Shown in pieces: positions 15,101 through 23,322 of a DNA stretch of 24,793 nt. Source of the DNA: Myxococcales bacterium (GTDB lineage Bacteria > Myxococcota_A > Polyangia > Haliangiales > J016); contig JABAAV010000013.1 of the NCBI GenBank assembly GCA_014238595.1, forward strand, positions 1-24,793. Reading direction: 5' to 3'. The position numbers and the translations under genes were made by a program. Position 1 is the first letter of the stretch. Each line of letters starts with the position of its first letter. The notes under the pieces were generated by a model, which was not told the DNA's origin, ran no database searches, and saw only the letters and a list, made by a program, of their open reading frames with translations.

Positions 15101-16528
15101 ATGATTGTATTTTGTGTTGTATTCAACGTTTCTATGCCTTTGTTTCGCTTCTTAATCTCTTTCTTCTTGTTAGGACAAATTGGAATTAGTTATATCTGTC
15201 AACTAATTCTTCAGCGCATCTTCGGTAAGCAAAAAATGAAAAAGCGTTGGAAACGCATTCATGCCATCAATGCAAAACGATTAGTACGAACATGTCTGCG
15301 ACTTCGTGGGGTCTTTATAAAATTTGGACAAATTATGTCAATGATGGGAACGTTTCTGCCTCAAAATTACACACGTGAACTTGAAAAACTTCAAGATGCT
15401 GTTCCAGCTAAACCCTTTCATGTCATCAAAAAAACGCTTGAAGCATCTCTAGATGATCGCCTAGACAATCTTTTTTCTGAATTCTCCCCAATACCTATTG
15501 CTTCTGCATCATTGGCACAAGTTCATGAAGCACGTACAAAAGAAGGACAAAAAGTCGCTGTTAAAATTCTTTATCCAGATATTCGCAATATCATTCGATG
15601 GGATTTAATATTGATATTGTGGTCTATAAAAATATATCAACGTTTTTTTCCTGTTCAAGAAATAACTCGATTACATGATCAAATCAAAACATTGCTCAAT
15701 CAAGAGACAAATTTAACGCATGAAGCTTCTTGTCTTGAACGTATTGCTAACAATTTTGTCGATGATGATAATATTTTATTTCCTACTGTTTTTCATGAGT
15801 TGAGTAGTGATTCAGTATTAACCATGTCATTGATGGAAGGAATAAAAATTACAGACACTGAACAACTCCAACGGATCGGCATTGATCCCAATCAGATCGC
15901 AGAAAAATTAATAACATCGTTTTATAAACAACTTTTTGTCGATGGAATTTTTCACGCAGATCCACATCCAGGAAACTTTTTAGTTCAACAACATACTGAT
16001 GGCACCCCTCGTATTGTGTTTTTAGATTTTGGAAGCGTTACTGAGATCGACAAAAACATCGCGACGGGTATGTTTGATATTTTAAATGGCATTATCAATC
16101 ACAATAATGATCGTGTCATTCAAGGAATTCATACCATGGGTTTTGTTAATCCAGATGGAAATCAAGAACTTCTTGAAAAAACAATGCGCCATTATTTTGC
16201 AAAACTATTTCGCCTTAAAATCAAAGATTTTAGTCGTCTTGATAAGCATATTGCCAAAGAATTTACACCACCATCGCAGACAGACAATCACCAAGAAGAA
16301 CTTCGTGACATTGTTCAATCGATTCAATTCCCAAACGGTTGGTTTTTCGTAGAACGTACTTTTTTATTATTGTTCGGTGTTTCTGCAAGAATCGCACCAA
16401 AGCTTAATATTCTTTGGGTTGGAATCCCTTATATCATGAAGCTTGTATCAGAAAATCCACAACTCAATACTGCAGCCATGATTACATCTATATCAGAGAC
16501 TGAAAATATCCAATCTCCCAAATCTTAA
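15101..16528 (+). CDS. ABC1/UbiB-like atypical kinase family protein
   Basis: Member of the ABC1/ADCK/UbiB family, linked to quinone biosynthesis or lipid homeostasis. Family marks visible (numbered from 15101): KFGQ, the KxGQ motif, at 74-77; the alanine-rich loop ASASLAQ (134-140) that replaces a glycine-rich loop; VAVK with the ATP-site lysine at 155; HADPHPGNF (285-293); and LDFGS (308-312). All core residues are present, so it is probably active as an ATPase or kinase. The N-terminus is hydrophobic (about 12-38). The alternative ATG at 15134 (MPLFRFLISFF) would leave more room for the divergent promoters. Neither start has a convincing Shine-Dalgarno site. It is followed after 7 bases by a 2TM gene. 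Confidence 0.9.
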   Translation: MIVFCVVFNVSMPLFRFLISFFLLGQIGISYICQLILQRIFGKQKMKKRWKRIHAINAKRLVRTCLRLRGVFIKFGQIMSMMGTFLPQNYTRELEKLQDAVPAKPFHVIKKTLEASLDDRLDNLFSEFSPIPIASASLAQVHEARTKEGQKVAVKILYPDIRNIIRWDLILILWSIKIYQRFFPVQEITRLHDQIKTLLNQETNLTHEASCLERIANNFVDDDNILFPTVFHELSSDSVLTMSLMEGIKITDTEQLQRIGIDPNQIAEKLITSFYKQLFVDGIFHADPHPGNFLVQQHTDGTPRIVFLDFGSVTEIDKNIATGMFDILNGIINHNNDRVIQGIHTMGFVNPDGNQELLEKTMRHYFAKLFRLKIKDFSRLDKHIAKEFTPPSQTDNHQEELRDIVQSIQFPNGWFFVERTFLLLFGVSARIAPKLNILWVGIPYIMKLVSENPQLNTAAMITSISETENIQSPKS

Positions 16529-16535
16529 CCGACTT

Positions 16536-16766
16536 ATGCTTGCTAGACGACCCAGCCGCGCTTTTTTAAAACGAGATACACAACGATTTTTATTAATCGT
16601 TCATATTAGTCTTGCAACATGTCTTTTTGGTGTTGTCTTGCTGTTAAATCGTTTTCTATCTCCAGAACAATGGTGGGCTCATTGGATCGTTTTTGCGTGG
16701 CTCCCTTTGTTATTCATTCATGCAGGTATCTTTATTAAAAAAACATTATCAACCATGGGTAAATAA
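16536..16766 (+). CDS. small two-helix membrane protein (2TM-domain-like)
   Basis: A 76-residue protein with a basic start (MLARRPSRAFLKRD), two hydrophobic helices (about 19-40 and 49-69) and the pattern 'LLNR..SPEQWWAHW....W.PLL..HA.I'. This resembles the bacterial 2TM domain, with its aromatic-rich linker and histidine at the end of helix 2. It starts 7 bases after the ABC1 kinase stop, so the two are probably co-transcribed and may act together at the membrane. The function of the family is not established. Confidence 0.7.
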   Translation: MLARRPSRAFLKRDTQRFLLIVHISLATCLFGVVLLLNRFLSPEQWWAHWIVFAWLPLLFIHAGIFIKKTLSTMGK

Positions 16767-16902
16767 GACATTCGTGATCATTGGACACAAATAGAACATC
16801 TGTCATATTTACTCATTGTTTCATCGACATATCATTTTTATATAGCCACACATCTTCAACAGATCTGACAACTTCATCATATTTCATTAATACAATGAAG
16901 TA

Positions 16903-19029
16903 TTATTCACCAAAATCACGCGCACAATGAGCGAACATATTGGCAGCATTGCCCCAGCGTGATTTTTTCCAATGACGATTGTAGGTACGAAGCAGCCATA
17001 ATGGATCAGAAACCATACGTAACGCAATATGATGCGTTTTTGCGATATTTTTTTTCTCTAACCGATCGGTTTTTACATGATAAAGTTTAGGAGAACGTCC
17101 TCCTTGTATATGTAATTTAAAATCACCCATCCGTGCACTATGTTTTGATTCATACTGTGAACTCATCGCTAATGTTGGATATGTTCCATGTTTCCCTTGT
17201 GCTAGTGCTACCAAGGAAACACCTTGCCAATTAATATCCAACGGAACATCTAAAACATCAGCTAATGTTGGAAGAATATCTATACTCTCAACAGCTTGTT
17301 CAATCTTCGTCGTAGGAAATATTGGAGGATAATGAACAAGTAGTGGAACATGAACAACAGTTTCTTTGAGACTGCCACCATGACCAACACGTTTTGATTC
17401 CCAAAGCTCATCACCATGATCTGCTGTAATGATAATCATTGTTTTATCACGGATCTTCCATTGAGTTAGCTTTGTAAGCATATCACCTAATAATTTATCT
17501 TGATAAGAAACATTGGAATCATACAACGCACGTATGCGCTGAATATCGCGCTTGGTTATAGACATCTTACCCGTTGCTATTTTTCCGATATCAACACCCG
17601 ATGCATATTTCACAAAAGAACCTTTATAGGGGGCGTTGTCATATTGTGAAAACCAAGGTTCTTTGGCACGCCAAGATACATGCGTATCAATCGTTCCTAA
17701 ATATAAAAACCAAGGCTGTGTGTTTTTATTTGTCAATGAAGCAATCCCTGCATTCATAATAGATTTCCCCGACAAACCACTTTTGCTATGAATATGATTG
17801 CGATAGAAATCCCAGCTTTTACCAAAACCACGACGGGCAATTATATATCCATTGCCTGAAACACCACTAACAAATAACCCTGCTTCCTTAGCGACTTCGT
17901 CTAAAGTTACCCATCTATCAGCAAGTATTGTTTTGCGAGAAAACATATCGTGTGTCACAGGATAAAGCGAAGCCCATATTGAAGCATGAGAAGCACGAGA
18001 TTCATTGCCTTGAACATAGGCATTCAGAAAAATTGCCGAATGTTGTGCTAATTGATCAAAGACAGGTGTGTCCGGGAGAAATGTTTTAGGTTTTGTTTTA
18101 TAAAAGGACGCAATTTTATCAGCACGCAAACTATCCATAATCCAAAATAACACATGGGATGGGCGCTTTGCTTTCGATATTGTTTTTTCAATTGATGGTG
18201 TCATTATATCCAAGGTCGACAATTCCATGACAGAACAGCCTTGGACGGAAAATCGAATCCATGCCGCTCTATCCGCTAATGACGATAATGACAGTGACGT
18301 ATTTTCAGATGTCAACAGTCCAGACAACACAGTACCGTCATCGGTCTTTCCCGATAGAACAAGCGAGCAACCATCTTTTAACCCTGAAGCAATGATCGAT
18401 GCTTGTTTGGGGATTGAAATATAATATCGTGCACCCCATTTTTCAGAAAATATCCATTGGTTGGATGTTTTATTGTAAAAAGGTTTCTCCGTTAAGATGT
18501 CATTAATAGGATCCATCGTTGGCTCAGATCCCACCATAAACCATGCAATTTCAGGGTTACTCTTTGGAGATGCAAACAAGATGATTTCGTTATCACCCTG
18601 CTTAAAACCCATCTTAGTGCTGTGGATGACAAGCTCATTCCATCCATTGATGATGGGTTGAGCAGGAAGATTTTTGCCATTAATCCGAACAGTCATGCGA
18701 CCTGGAACATTGACATAAAGCTTAATACGCATGTTTATCTCGCCAACAGCTCGAATCATCGGAATATATAACGCCGCGGCATTGGTATTCATGGTGGCAA
18801 CAAACCATTTTCCTTGCATTTGTTGTAATTTGAATGGAATCTTATCTTTAGTATAACGAAGATACTTAGCAAATCCTGCTGAACCAGCAGGGATAAACAA
18901 ACTCCGTGTTTTCTCTATATGTGATAAAAGACGATTATCAAGAAACGAATAAGAAGATTGTTGCTTCACAGAAGCCACCACAGGACAGGCCATCATAATC
19001 CCAATAATAATCAAAAGACTGCGTATCAT
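16903..19029 (-). CDS. exported sulfatase-superfamily protein with N-terminal beta-rich extension
   Basis: A 708-residue protein with a probable signal peptide (MIRSLLIIIGIMMACPVVAS). Residues 25-285 form an unrecognised extension that looks beta-rich. From about 290 the alkaline-phosphatase/sulfatase fold is seen: metal-site D299 in FWIMDSLRAD, then S344-R-A-S-H348 in the nucleophile region, DTH (448-450), ADHGDE (536-541) and GHGG (549-552). The classical formylglycine motif CxPSR is absent. The aligned residue is a serine or threonine type, so it may be a phosphodiesterase, phosphotransferase or non-FGly sulfatase. It acts in the periplasm or at the surface if the signal is real. It is divergent from the HD gene. 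Its substrate is unknown. Confidence 0.85.
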   Translation of the reverse strand: MIRSLLIIIGIMMACPVVASVKQQSSYSFLDNRLLSHIEKTRSLFIPAGSAGFAKYLRYTKDKIPFKLQQMQGKWFVATMNTNAAALYIPMIRAVGEINMRIKLYVNVPGRMTVRINGKNLPAQPIINGWNELVIHSTKMGFKQGDNEIILFASPKSNPEIAWFMVGSEPTMDPINDILTEKPFYNKTSNQWIFSEKWGARYYISIPKQASIIASGLKDGCSLVLSGKTDDGTVLSGLLTSENTSLSLSSLADRAAWIRFSVQGCSVMELSTLDIMTPSIEKTISKAKRPSHVLFWIMDSLRADKIASFYKTKPKTFLPDTPVFDQLAQHSAIFLNAYVQGNESRASHASIWASLYPVTHDMFSRKTILADRWVTLDEVAKEAGLFVSGVSGNGYIIARRGFGKSWDFYRNHIHSKSGLSGKSIMNAGIASLTNKNTQPWFLYLGTIDTHVSWRAKEPWFSQYDNAPYKGSFVKYASGVDIGKIATGKMSITKRDIQRIRALYDSNVSYQDKLLGDMLTKLTQWKIRDKTMIIITADHGDELWESKRVGHGGSLKETVVHVPLLVHYPPIFPTTKIEQAVESIDILPTLADVLDVPLDINWQGVSLVALAQGKHGTYPTLAMSSQYESKHSARMGDFKLHIQGGRSPKLYHVKTDRLEKKNIAKTHHIALRMVSDPLWLLRTYNRHWKKSRWGNAANMFAHCARDFGE

Positions 19030-19097
19030 TGCTTTATTCTCTTATCACGATAATTCTTAATCCAAGAAACAAACTTCATTTTTCTACATAAAACATC

Positions 19098-20381
19098 ATG
19101 TCATATTTAACAACAGAAGGACGTGTCTTTCGAGATCCAATTCATGGACTGATTGAATTTAGTGGAATCTATCGTCCATTACAAAGCATCATTGAAACAC
19201 GTGCCTTTCAGAGATTGCGTCGGATTCATCAAATGGGATTTGCAGGTTTTGTGTATCTTGGTGCTGAACATTCCCGTTTTGGACATTCATTGGGAGCCTA
19301 TCATATTGCCACGCGTATTTTACAAAAAATCAATCTCGATGAAGAAACAGCTATTGATGTGGCAACTGCAGCATTGCTGCATGACATAGGACATGGACCC
19401 TTTTCACATGCTTGGGAAGAAGTTTTCTCTCATCGAACACATGAAGATTGGGGCAAAGAAATAATACAAAAAGAACCAGAACTCGTTGCAACACTCAGAG
19501 ATATTCGACCAGATCTTCCTGAATCACTAATACGTCTTTGGAGTGGCAAGTATAAATATTCTTTTGCACGAAAATTAGTTGCTTCTGATGTTGATTGCGA
19601 TCGTCTCGACTATTTATTACGCGATGGACATTATACAGGCGTTCGTTATGCTAATTACGATCTCGATTGGATTATTCACGCGCTACGCCTTTCCTATTCA
19701 GAAGAGGGACAACCCATTGATTTGATTTTGGATAGCAAACGAGGGCTGCTGGCTGTAGAACAATATTTATCTGCCCGCTCTTATATGTATGAAAAAGTTT
19801 ATCAGCATAAGACCGTTCATGCTGCTGAATCCATGTTTGTTCGAATGTTTCATCGTTTCCGTGATTTAATCAAAGAAGAAAAGCTCCCTTCAGAATTACC
19901 TATTGTAGCTCGTATTTCTCAAAACAGGTCCATTACAGCCACTGAGTATTTATCACTTGATGATATCACGATTGTTTCAGCTATTGATCGCTGGTGTTGG
20001 GATTATCAAGAAGGTTCTTCAGATCCAACATTACATAACCTCGCTCAAGCATTCACTAAACGTCGTTTTTTTAAATGCATTGAATTGATCTCTGATCCTC
20101 AAACCCTTGCTCATGTCCAAGAGCATGTCGAACATGTCGCAACAAAACACTTTGGAGATCATGCAAAATATTATTATCGCATTGATACAATACGTAAAAA
20201 AAGAAGAAAACTTCCTACAGATTCAGGGCTTCGTGTCATTCATCATCCTAAAACTGAACATTTTCTCAAAAAAGATATTGAACAACCCATCATACGACTT
20301 GATTGTGCCCGTGAATTATACGAAGAATTATTTAAAGAATTATCTCAATTTTCACCATTCACGACAGAGGAACTGGATTGA
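19098..20381 (+). CDS. HD-domain phosphohydrolase, dGTPase/SAMHD1-like
   Basis: Cytosolic metal-dependent hydrolase of the COG1078 type, related to dNTP triphosphohydrolases. Motifs: RDPIHG (12-17) and RLRRIHQMG near the start; H63 in SRFGHS; the H95-D96 pair in LLHDIGHGPFSH; and the downstream metal aspartate within SDVDCDRLDYLLRD (163-176). So the H...HD...D set is complete. The length of 427 residues is close to family members of 400-450. Related enzymes hydrolyse dNTPs, some with allosteric nucleotide control; the actual substrate here is not readable. It starts 68 bases from the divergent sulfatase gene and ends 12 bases before the convergent zinc-ribbon gene. Confidence 0.9.
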   Translation: MSYLTTEGRVFRDPIHGLIEFSGIYRPLQSIIETRAFQRLRRIHQMGFAGFVYLGAEHSRFGHSLGAYHIATRILQKINLDEETAIDVATAALLHDIGHGPFSHAWEEVFSHRTHEDWGKEIIQKEPELVATLRDIRPDLPESLIRLWSGKYKYSFARKLVASDVDCDRLDYLLRDGHYTGVRYANYDLDWIIHALRLSYSEEGQPIDLILDSKRGLLAVEQYLSARSYMYEKVYQHKTVHAAESMFVRMFHRFRDLIKEEKLPSELPIVARISQNRSITATEYLSLDDITIVSAIDRWCWDYQEGSSDPTLHNLAQAFTKRRFFKCIELISDPQTLAHVQEHVEHVATKHFGDHAKYYYRIDTIRKKRRKLPTDSGLRVIHHPKTEHFLKKDIEQPIIRLDCARELYEELFKELSQFSPFTTEELD

Positions 20382-20393
20382 AAATTCGATCAA

Positions 20394-20804
20394 TCATCTC
20401 TGTTTGATACGTTTGATCATTGCTATCATAAATTTCTTTTTATTAAACTGTCCGCGCCGTAACACCCAAATACGCACAGCACGTCCAGCAATCCAATGAA
20501 TACAAAACCAAATCAGCACACCTAATCCTACCGAACCACTCAGCGCTAACCCCAAAGACACGCCTGAAAATGACACTAAAGATTCGCGTATAAACCATCC
20601 TCCAACAACTGGTCCCATAAACAGTGCAATCACTCGGAGAAGCATTCCGCGTCGTGCGCCATACTGCAATCGAATATAAGCCCAAATATGCTTCGGGAAC
20701 CATTGTGCGCCTGTATCAAATGGATCGGTTAAGACACCACCACAGTCTTCACAAACAGTACCACCTGCCCATGTACTTTCACATTGAAGACAAATTTTGA
20801 CCAT
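20394..20804 (-). CDS. zinc-ribbon protein with two transmembrane helices
   Basis: A 136-residue protein. The N-terminal zinc ribbon has C5-x2-C8 and C18-x2-C21 (ICLQC, VCEDCGG). Two hydrophobic segments follow (about 54-73 and 80-108), then a basic C-terminus (RRGQFNKKKF and KRIKQR). The ribbon and tail should be cytoplasmic. It converges with the HD gene with only 12 bases between stops, and diverges from the lipoprotein gene at 20879. Similar small zinc-ribbon membrane proteins are common and mostly uncharacterised, so no function is assigned. Confidence 0.75.
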   Translation of the reverse strand: MVKICLQCESTWAGGTVCEDCGGVLTDPFDTGAQWFPKHIWAYIRLQYGARRGMLLRVIALFMGPVVGGWFIRESLVSFSGVSLGLALSGSVGLGVLIWFCIHWIAGRAVRIWVLRRGQFNKKKFMIAMIKRIKQR

Positions 20805-20878
20805 ACACTCGATTTTCAGTCTAAAACCCTGTATCTTGACTGTTGTTGATACTTTAGCCTCTTTGAAAAAATCTTGCC

Positions 20879-21550
20879 ATGAATATTTTTTTATTTCTTA
20901 TTTCTTCTCTTATTTTTCTAGCCTGTACTGAGAGTCCTGAGGATTATGCCAAGAGTCTCACAATCAAAACATCTCCATCCACAGCTATTAAAGTTAAACG
21001 TCCTATGAAATTTGGAGACAAACTTGCCTGCAAAGATTGGATTGATCTTGACTCTTTAGAAAAAGCATTTGCTATGCCACTTACATTAAAGGATGAATCT
21101 GCCAAAAAGAAAGAAACATCATCATCCTGTTCAATTCGCAACAATCAAAAGCGTCCTAAAAAAACAAAAAAGAAACTTGCACAACAAAAAGCAACCAAAG
21201 CGGATCAAATATTAGGCGTTACACCTGGTGATGAATTTTGTTTAACATCACTGTATTGCAGTTATGTGAGCACTGAAAATTCTTTAAAAAAACGCTGCAC
21301 ACAAGAACAAGATGAAGAAACAACCATTGCAGGACAATTTGCTTGTGTGCACAAAACACAACGAGGTTCACGATGGGCCTATACCTATCGCACCATAGAT
21401 CCCGATACAACATGCATGTTGACAATACAAGGTGGTCCTAGTGTGACCGATGAAACAACTGTCCGAACTTGTACGTACTTTGCCTTAAAGCATTTGACCA
21501 AAGAGAGTCTGACACAACAGGCATCATCCAATACAGATCAAAAACAATAA
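20879..21550 (+). CDS. cysteine-rich putative lipoprotein
   Basis: A 223-residue protein starting with a lipoprotein signal (MNIFLFLISSLIFLAC, lipidated C16). The mature part contains eight further cysteines in a rather even spread, compatible with four disulfides, and a strongly basic stretch (about 91-106, with KRPKKTKKK). The C-terminal third has aromatic and cysteine positions typical of a small folded extracellular domain, but I recognise no family. There is no strong ribosome site before the ATG. It is followed immediately by a strong terminator, so it is a single-gene unit at its 3' end. It should be anchored in the inner or outer membrane facing the periplasm. Confidence 0.75.
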   Translation: MNIFLFLISSLIFLACTESPEDYAKSLTIKTSPSTAIKVKRPMKFGDKLACKDWIDLDSLEKAFAMPLTLKDESAKKKETSSSCSIRNNQKRPKKTKKKLAQQKATKADQILGVTPGDEFCLTSLYCSYVSTENSLKKRCTQEQDEETTIAGQFACVHKTQRGSRWAYTYRTIDPDTTCMLTIQGGPSVTDETTVRTCTYFALKHLTKESLTQQASSNTDQKQ

Positions 21551-21595
21551 AACCACGGAGCATGCATAAAACATGTTCCGTGGTTTATATTTTTG
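21550..21595. terminator. strong, probably bidirectional hairpin terminator
   Basis: AAACCACGGAGCATG pairs with CATGTTCCGTGGTTT around a 7-base loop, giving a 15-bp stem with one G-U pair, followed on the plus strand by ATATTTTTG. On the minus strand the hairpin is followed by TATTGTTTTTG. It therefore serves the lipoprotein gene (+) and probably the NPC-repeat gene (-), which converge here. Confidence 0.85.
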
Positions 21596-21617
21596 TTCAA
21601 TATAATTCTGCTAAGAA

Positions 21618-21803
21618 TTACTTACTACAAGGATTGCCTGCACAAGGATTGCCTGCACAAGGATTGCCTGCACAAGGATTACCTGCACAAGGATTACCTA
21701 CACAAGGATTGCCTGCACAAGGATTGTTGGCTACGGATGAAGCACCACAAGCACCAACAGCAAAAAGACCAATAACTAAAATCAAAGAATGAATAATTCG
21801 CAT
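21618..21803 (-). CDS. tiny lipoprotein with seven NPC pentapeptide repeats
   Basis: A 61-residue precursor. MRIIHSLILVIGLFAVGAC is a lipoprotein signal with C19 as the lipidation site. A short linker (GASSVAN) is followed by seven NPC units in five-residue register (NPCAG, one NPCVG, final NPCSK), giving seven regularly spaced cysteines in a mature peptide of about 43 residues. The ATG has an excellent ribosome site (GAGGAG, 5-base spacing) and a good sigma70-type promoter upstream, so it is clearly expressed. It lies just downstream of boxB but with its own promoter, and ends toward the shared hairpin. Regular cysteines could bind metal or form disulfide cross-links at the cell surface. I know of no established function. 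Confidence 0.8.
   Translation of the reverse strand: MRIIHSLILVIGLFAVGACGASSVANNPCAGNPCVGNPCAGNPCAGNPCAGNPCAGNPCSK
21627..21731. repeat. 15-bp tandem repeat, seven units
   Basis: On the plus strand the unit ACAAGGATTGCCTGC starts at 21627 and recurs every 15 bases, with point differences at 21672-21716 and a diverged last unit ending TTGTTGGC. It encodes the NPCAG repeats of the minus-strand lipoprotein. Because 15 is a multiple of three, all six frames stay largely open across it. Confidence 0.9.
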
Positions 21804-21851
21804 AATAACTCCTCAGAAGAAAAAATTAACATAAAATAAACTATCAGCAGG

Positions 21852-21880
21852 ATACTAGGATGCCTTTTTTATTTTTTCAA
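21852..21880 (-). promoter_or_regulatory. sigma70-type promoter for the NPC-repeat lipoprotein
   Basis: Reading the minus strand, TTGAAA (21880-21875) is followed by exactly 17 bases and TAGTAT (21857-21852). This would start a transcript near 21845, leaving a leader of about 40 bases before the ATG at 21803. An A-rich spacer adds to the likeness. Confidence 0.6.
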
Positions 21881-21909
21881 CAGAAGACCTCAAGTATTCC
21901 TTAGAATAA

Positions 21910-23319
21910 TCACGGTTTGACATACTCAAAATCAAAGGACTTTCCATTAATACCTCGTTGAGGAGGATTAATCCAAGAAGCAATCTTGCCTAGCTCATAT
22001 TCAGGTTTCATTAAACTCTTGACGTAATCAACGTCATCTTGACTGGGCAGCCATTGTGTTTTGTTATTATCCCATGAATTTTGATCAATCATCGTTCCCG
22101 ATGGATCACATTGAACCTGAGCAAATTCTCCAATCTGTCGATTGAATCTCGGACTAGGTAACTTAAATCGAAAAGGAAACCCTGCTTCTTCAATCTTTGC
22201 ATTCCATCGATTCAACCCTCGCTGACAATCATCAATGTAAGATTTTCGAAGCACTTCATTCATAGCATTCCGTAAAGGAACCGACTCAGTTAGAATCTTA
22301 CCATCAGAAATCATTTCAATCTCATAATAGTCATTGAGACAAATATGATCATCATAGTTTGATTCGTGATAACGACCTTTCAATCCATTAGCAAACGAGT
22401 CCGCACTATTTGACGAGATCTCACTACCAAATAAATCCAAGGATAAAGAATACCAAAGATTAAGATAGCGTTGGATCAATGGTAAATCGATACCACCACC
22501 TGTTCGAGCATCTTCATTGGGATCTTTTTTCATCAATTCACAAGTTCGATCCACAATACGACGAATACCTGTTTCACCAACAAACATATGATGCGCTTCT
22601 TCTGTCAACATAAACTTTGTTGTTCTTGCCAATGGATCAAATGCACTTTCTGCCAATGCCCCTAATTGATATTTTCCATCTCGATCTGTAAACATTGTAA
22701 ACATAAAAAATGACAGCCAATCCTCTGTGGGTTCATTAAAAGCCCCTAAAATACGAGGCCTATCAACATCGCCTGAACGACGCATCAATAATTCTTCAGC
22801 TTCTTCTCGACCATCAAGACCAAAATATTTATGAAGCAAATAGACCATTGCCCATAGATGTCGACCTTCTTCTACGTTGACTTGAAATAAATTACGAAGA
22901 TCATACAGGGAAGGGGCTGTCTTGCCTAAAGTATGTTGCTGCTCCACTGAAGCCGGTTCAGTATCGCCTTGTGTGACAATTAATCGACGTAAGATTCCAC
23001 GAAATTCACCAGGAACATTGTCCCAGACGGGCTTGTCAATATGGTCACCAAAATGATGTGTGCGTCCTTCTATGGGTGGTGTTAAAAAAATTCCCCATCG
23101 ATATTCAGGCATGGCAACATAATCAAAATGAGCCCAACCATCTGAGTTAACCGATACAGCGGTACGCAAATAAATATTTTTTTCTTGGAATCCATCAGGC
23201 CCCATGGCACGCCACCACTCTAAATAATTAGGTTGCCATTTTTCTAAAGCACGTTGGAGTTTCTTATCAGAAGAGAGATCAACATTGTTTGGTATACGTT
23301 CATTGGATATTTGTGTCAT
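21910..23319 (-). CDS. boxB: benzoyl-CoA 2,3-epoxidase, oxygenase subunit BoxB
   Basis: Diiron oxygenase that, with the reductase BoxA, converts benzoyl-CoA, O2 and NADPH to the 2,3-epoxide in the aerobic box pathway. The length of 469 residues matches BoxB proteins. With a one-residue offset, all six iron ligands described for the Azoarcus enzyme can be found: E121, E151, H154 (in VEEGRH), D212, E241 and H244 (in EEAHH). The N-terminal NYLEWWRAMGP and the WGIFL region are also typical. The ATG at 23319 is 3 bases after the boxC stop, with its ribosome site AGGAG inside the end of boxC, so the two are translated from one message. BoxA is not in the window. Confidence 0.95.
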   Translation of the reverse strand: MTQISNERIPNNVDLSSDKKLQRALEKWQPNYLEWWRAMGPDGFQEKNIYLRTAVSVNSDGWAHFDYVAMPEYRWGIFLTPPIEGRTHHFGDHIDKPVWDNVPGEFRGILRRLIVTQGDTEPASVEQQHTLGKTAPSLYDLRNLFQVNVEEGRHLWAMVYLLHKYFGLDGREEAEELLMRRSGDVDRPRILGAFNEPTEDWLSFFMFTMFTDRDGKYQLGALAESAFDPLARTTKFMLTEEAHHMFVGETGIRRIVDRTCELMKKDPNEDARTGGGIDLPLIQRYLNLWYSLSLDLFGSEISSNSADSFANGLKGRYHESNYDDHICLNDYYEIEMISDGKILTESVPLRNAMNEVLRKSYIDDCQRGLNRWNAKIEEAGFPFRFKLPSPRFNRQIGEFAQVQCDPSGTMIDQNSWDNNKTQWLPSQDDVDYVKSLMKPEYELGKIASWINPPQRGINGKSFDFEYVKP

Positions 23320-23322
23320 TGA

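Noticed and set aside
16871..16901. ACTTCAT/ATGAAGT and TTCATT/AATGAA stems between the 2TM gene and the sulfatase gene as a terminator
   Set aside because: The stems are short, AT-only or nearly so, and no T-run follows on the plus strand, so support is too weak.
21627..21731. Possible CRISPR array
   Set aside because: Units are contiguous 15-mers with no spacers, and they encode a peptide repeat.
21469..21792. Plus-strand frame with repeated QGLPA units, and a second one with KDCLH units (21593-21775)
   Set aside because: Both arise because the 15-bp tandem repeat leaves all frames open. They have no ribosome site and run across the strong terminator. The minus-strand lipoprotein has the signal peptide, ribosome site and promoter.
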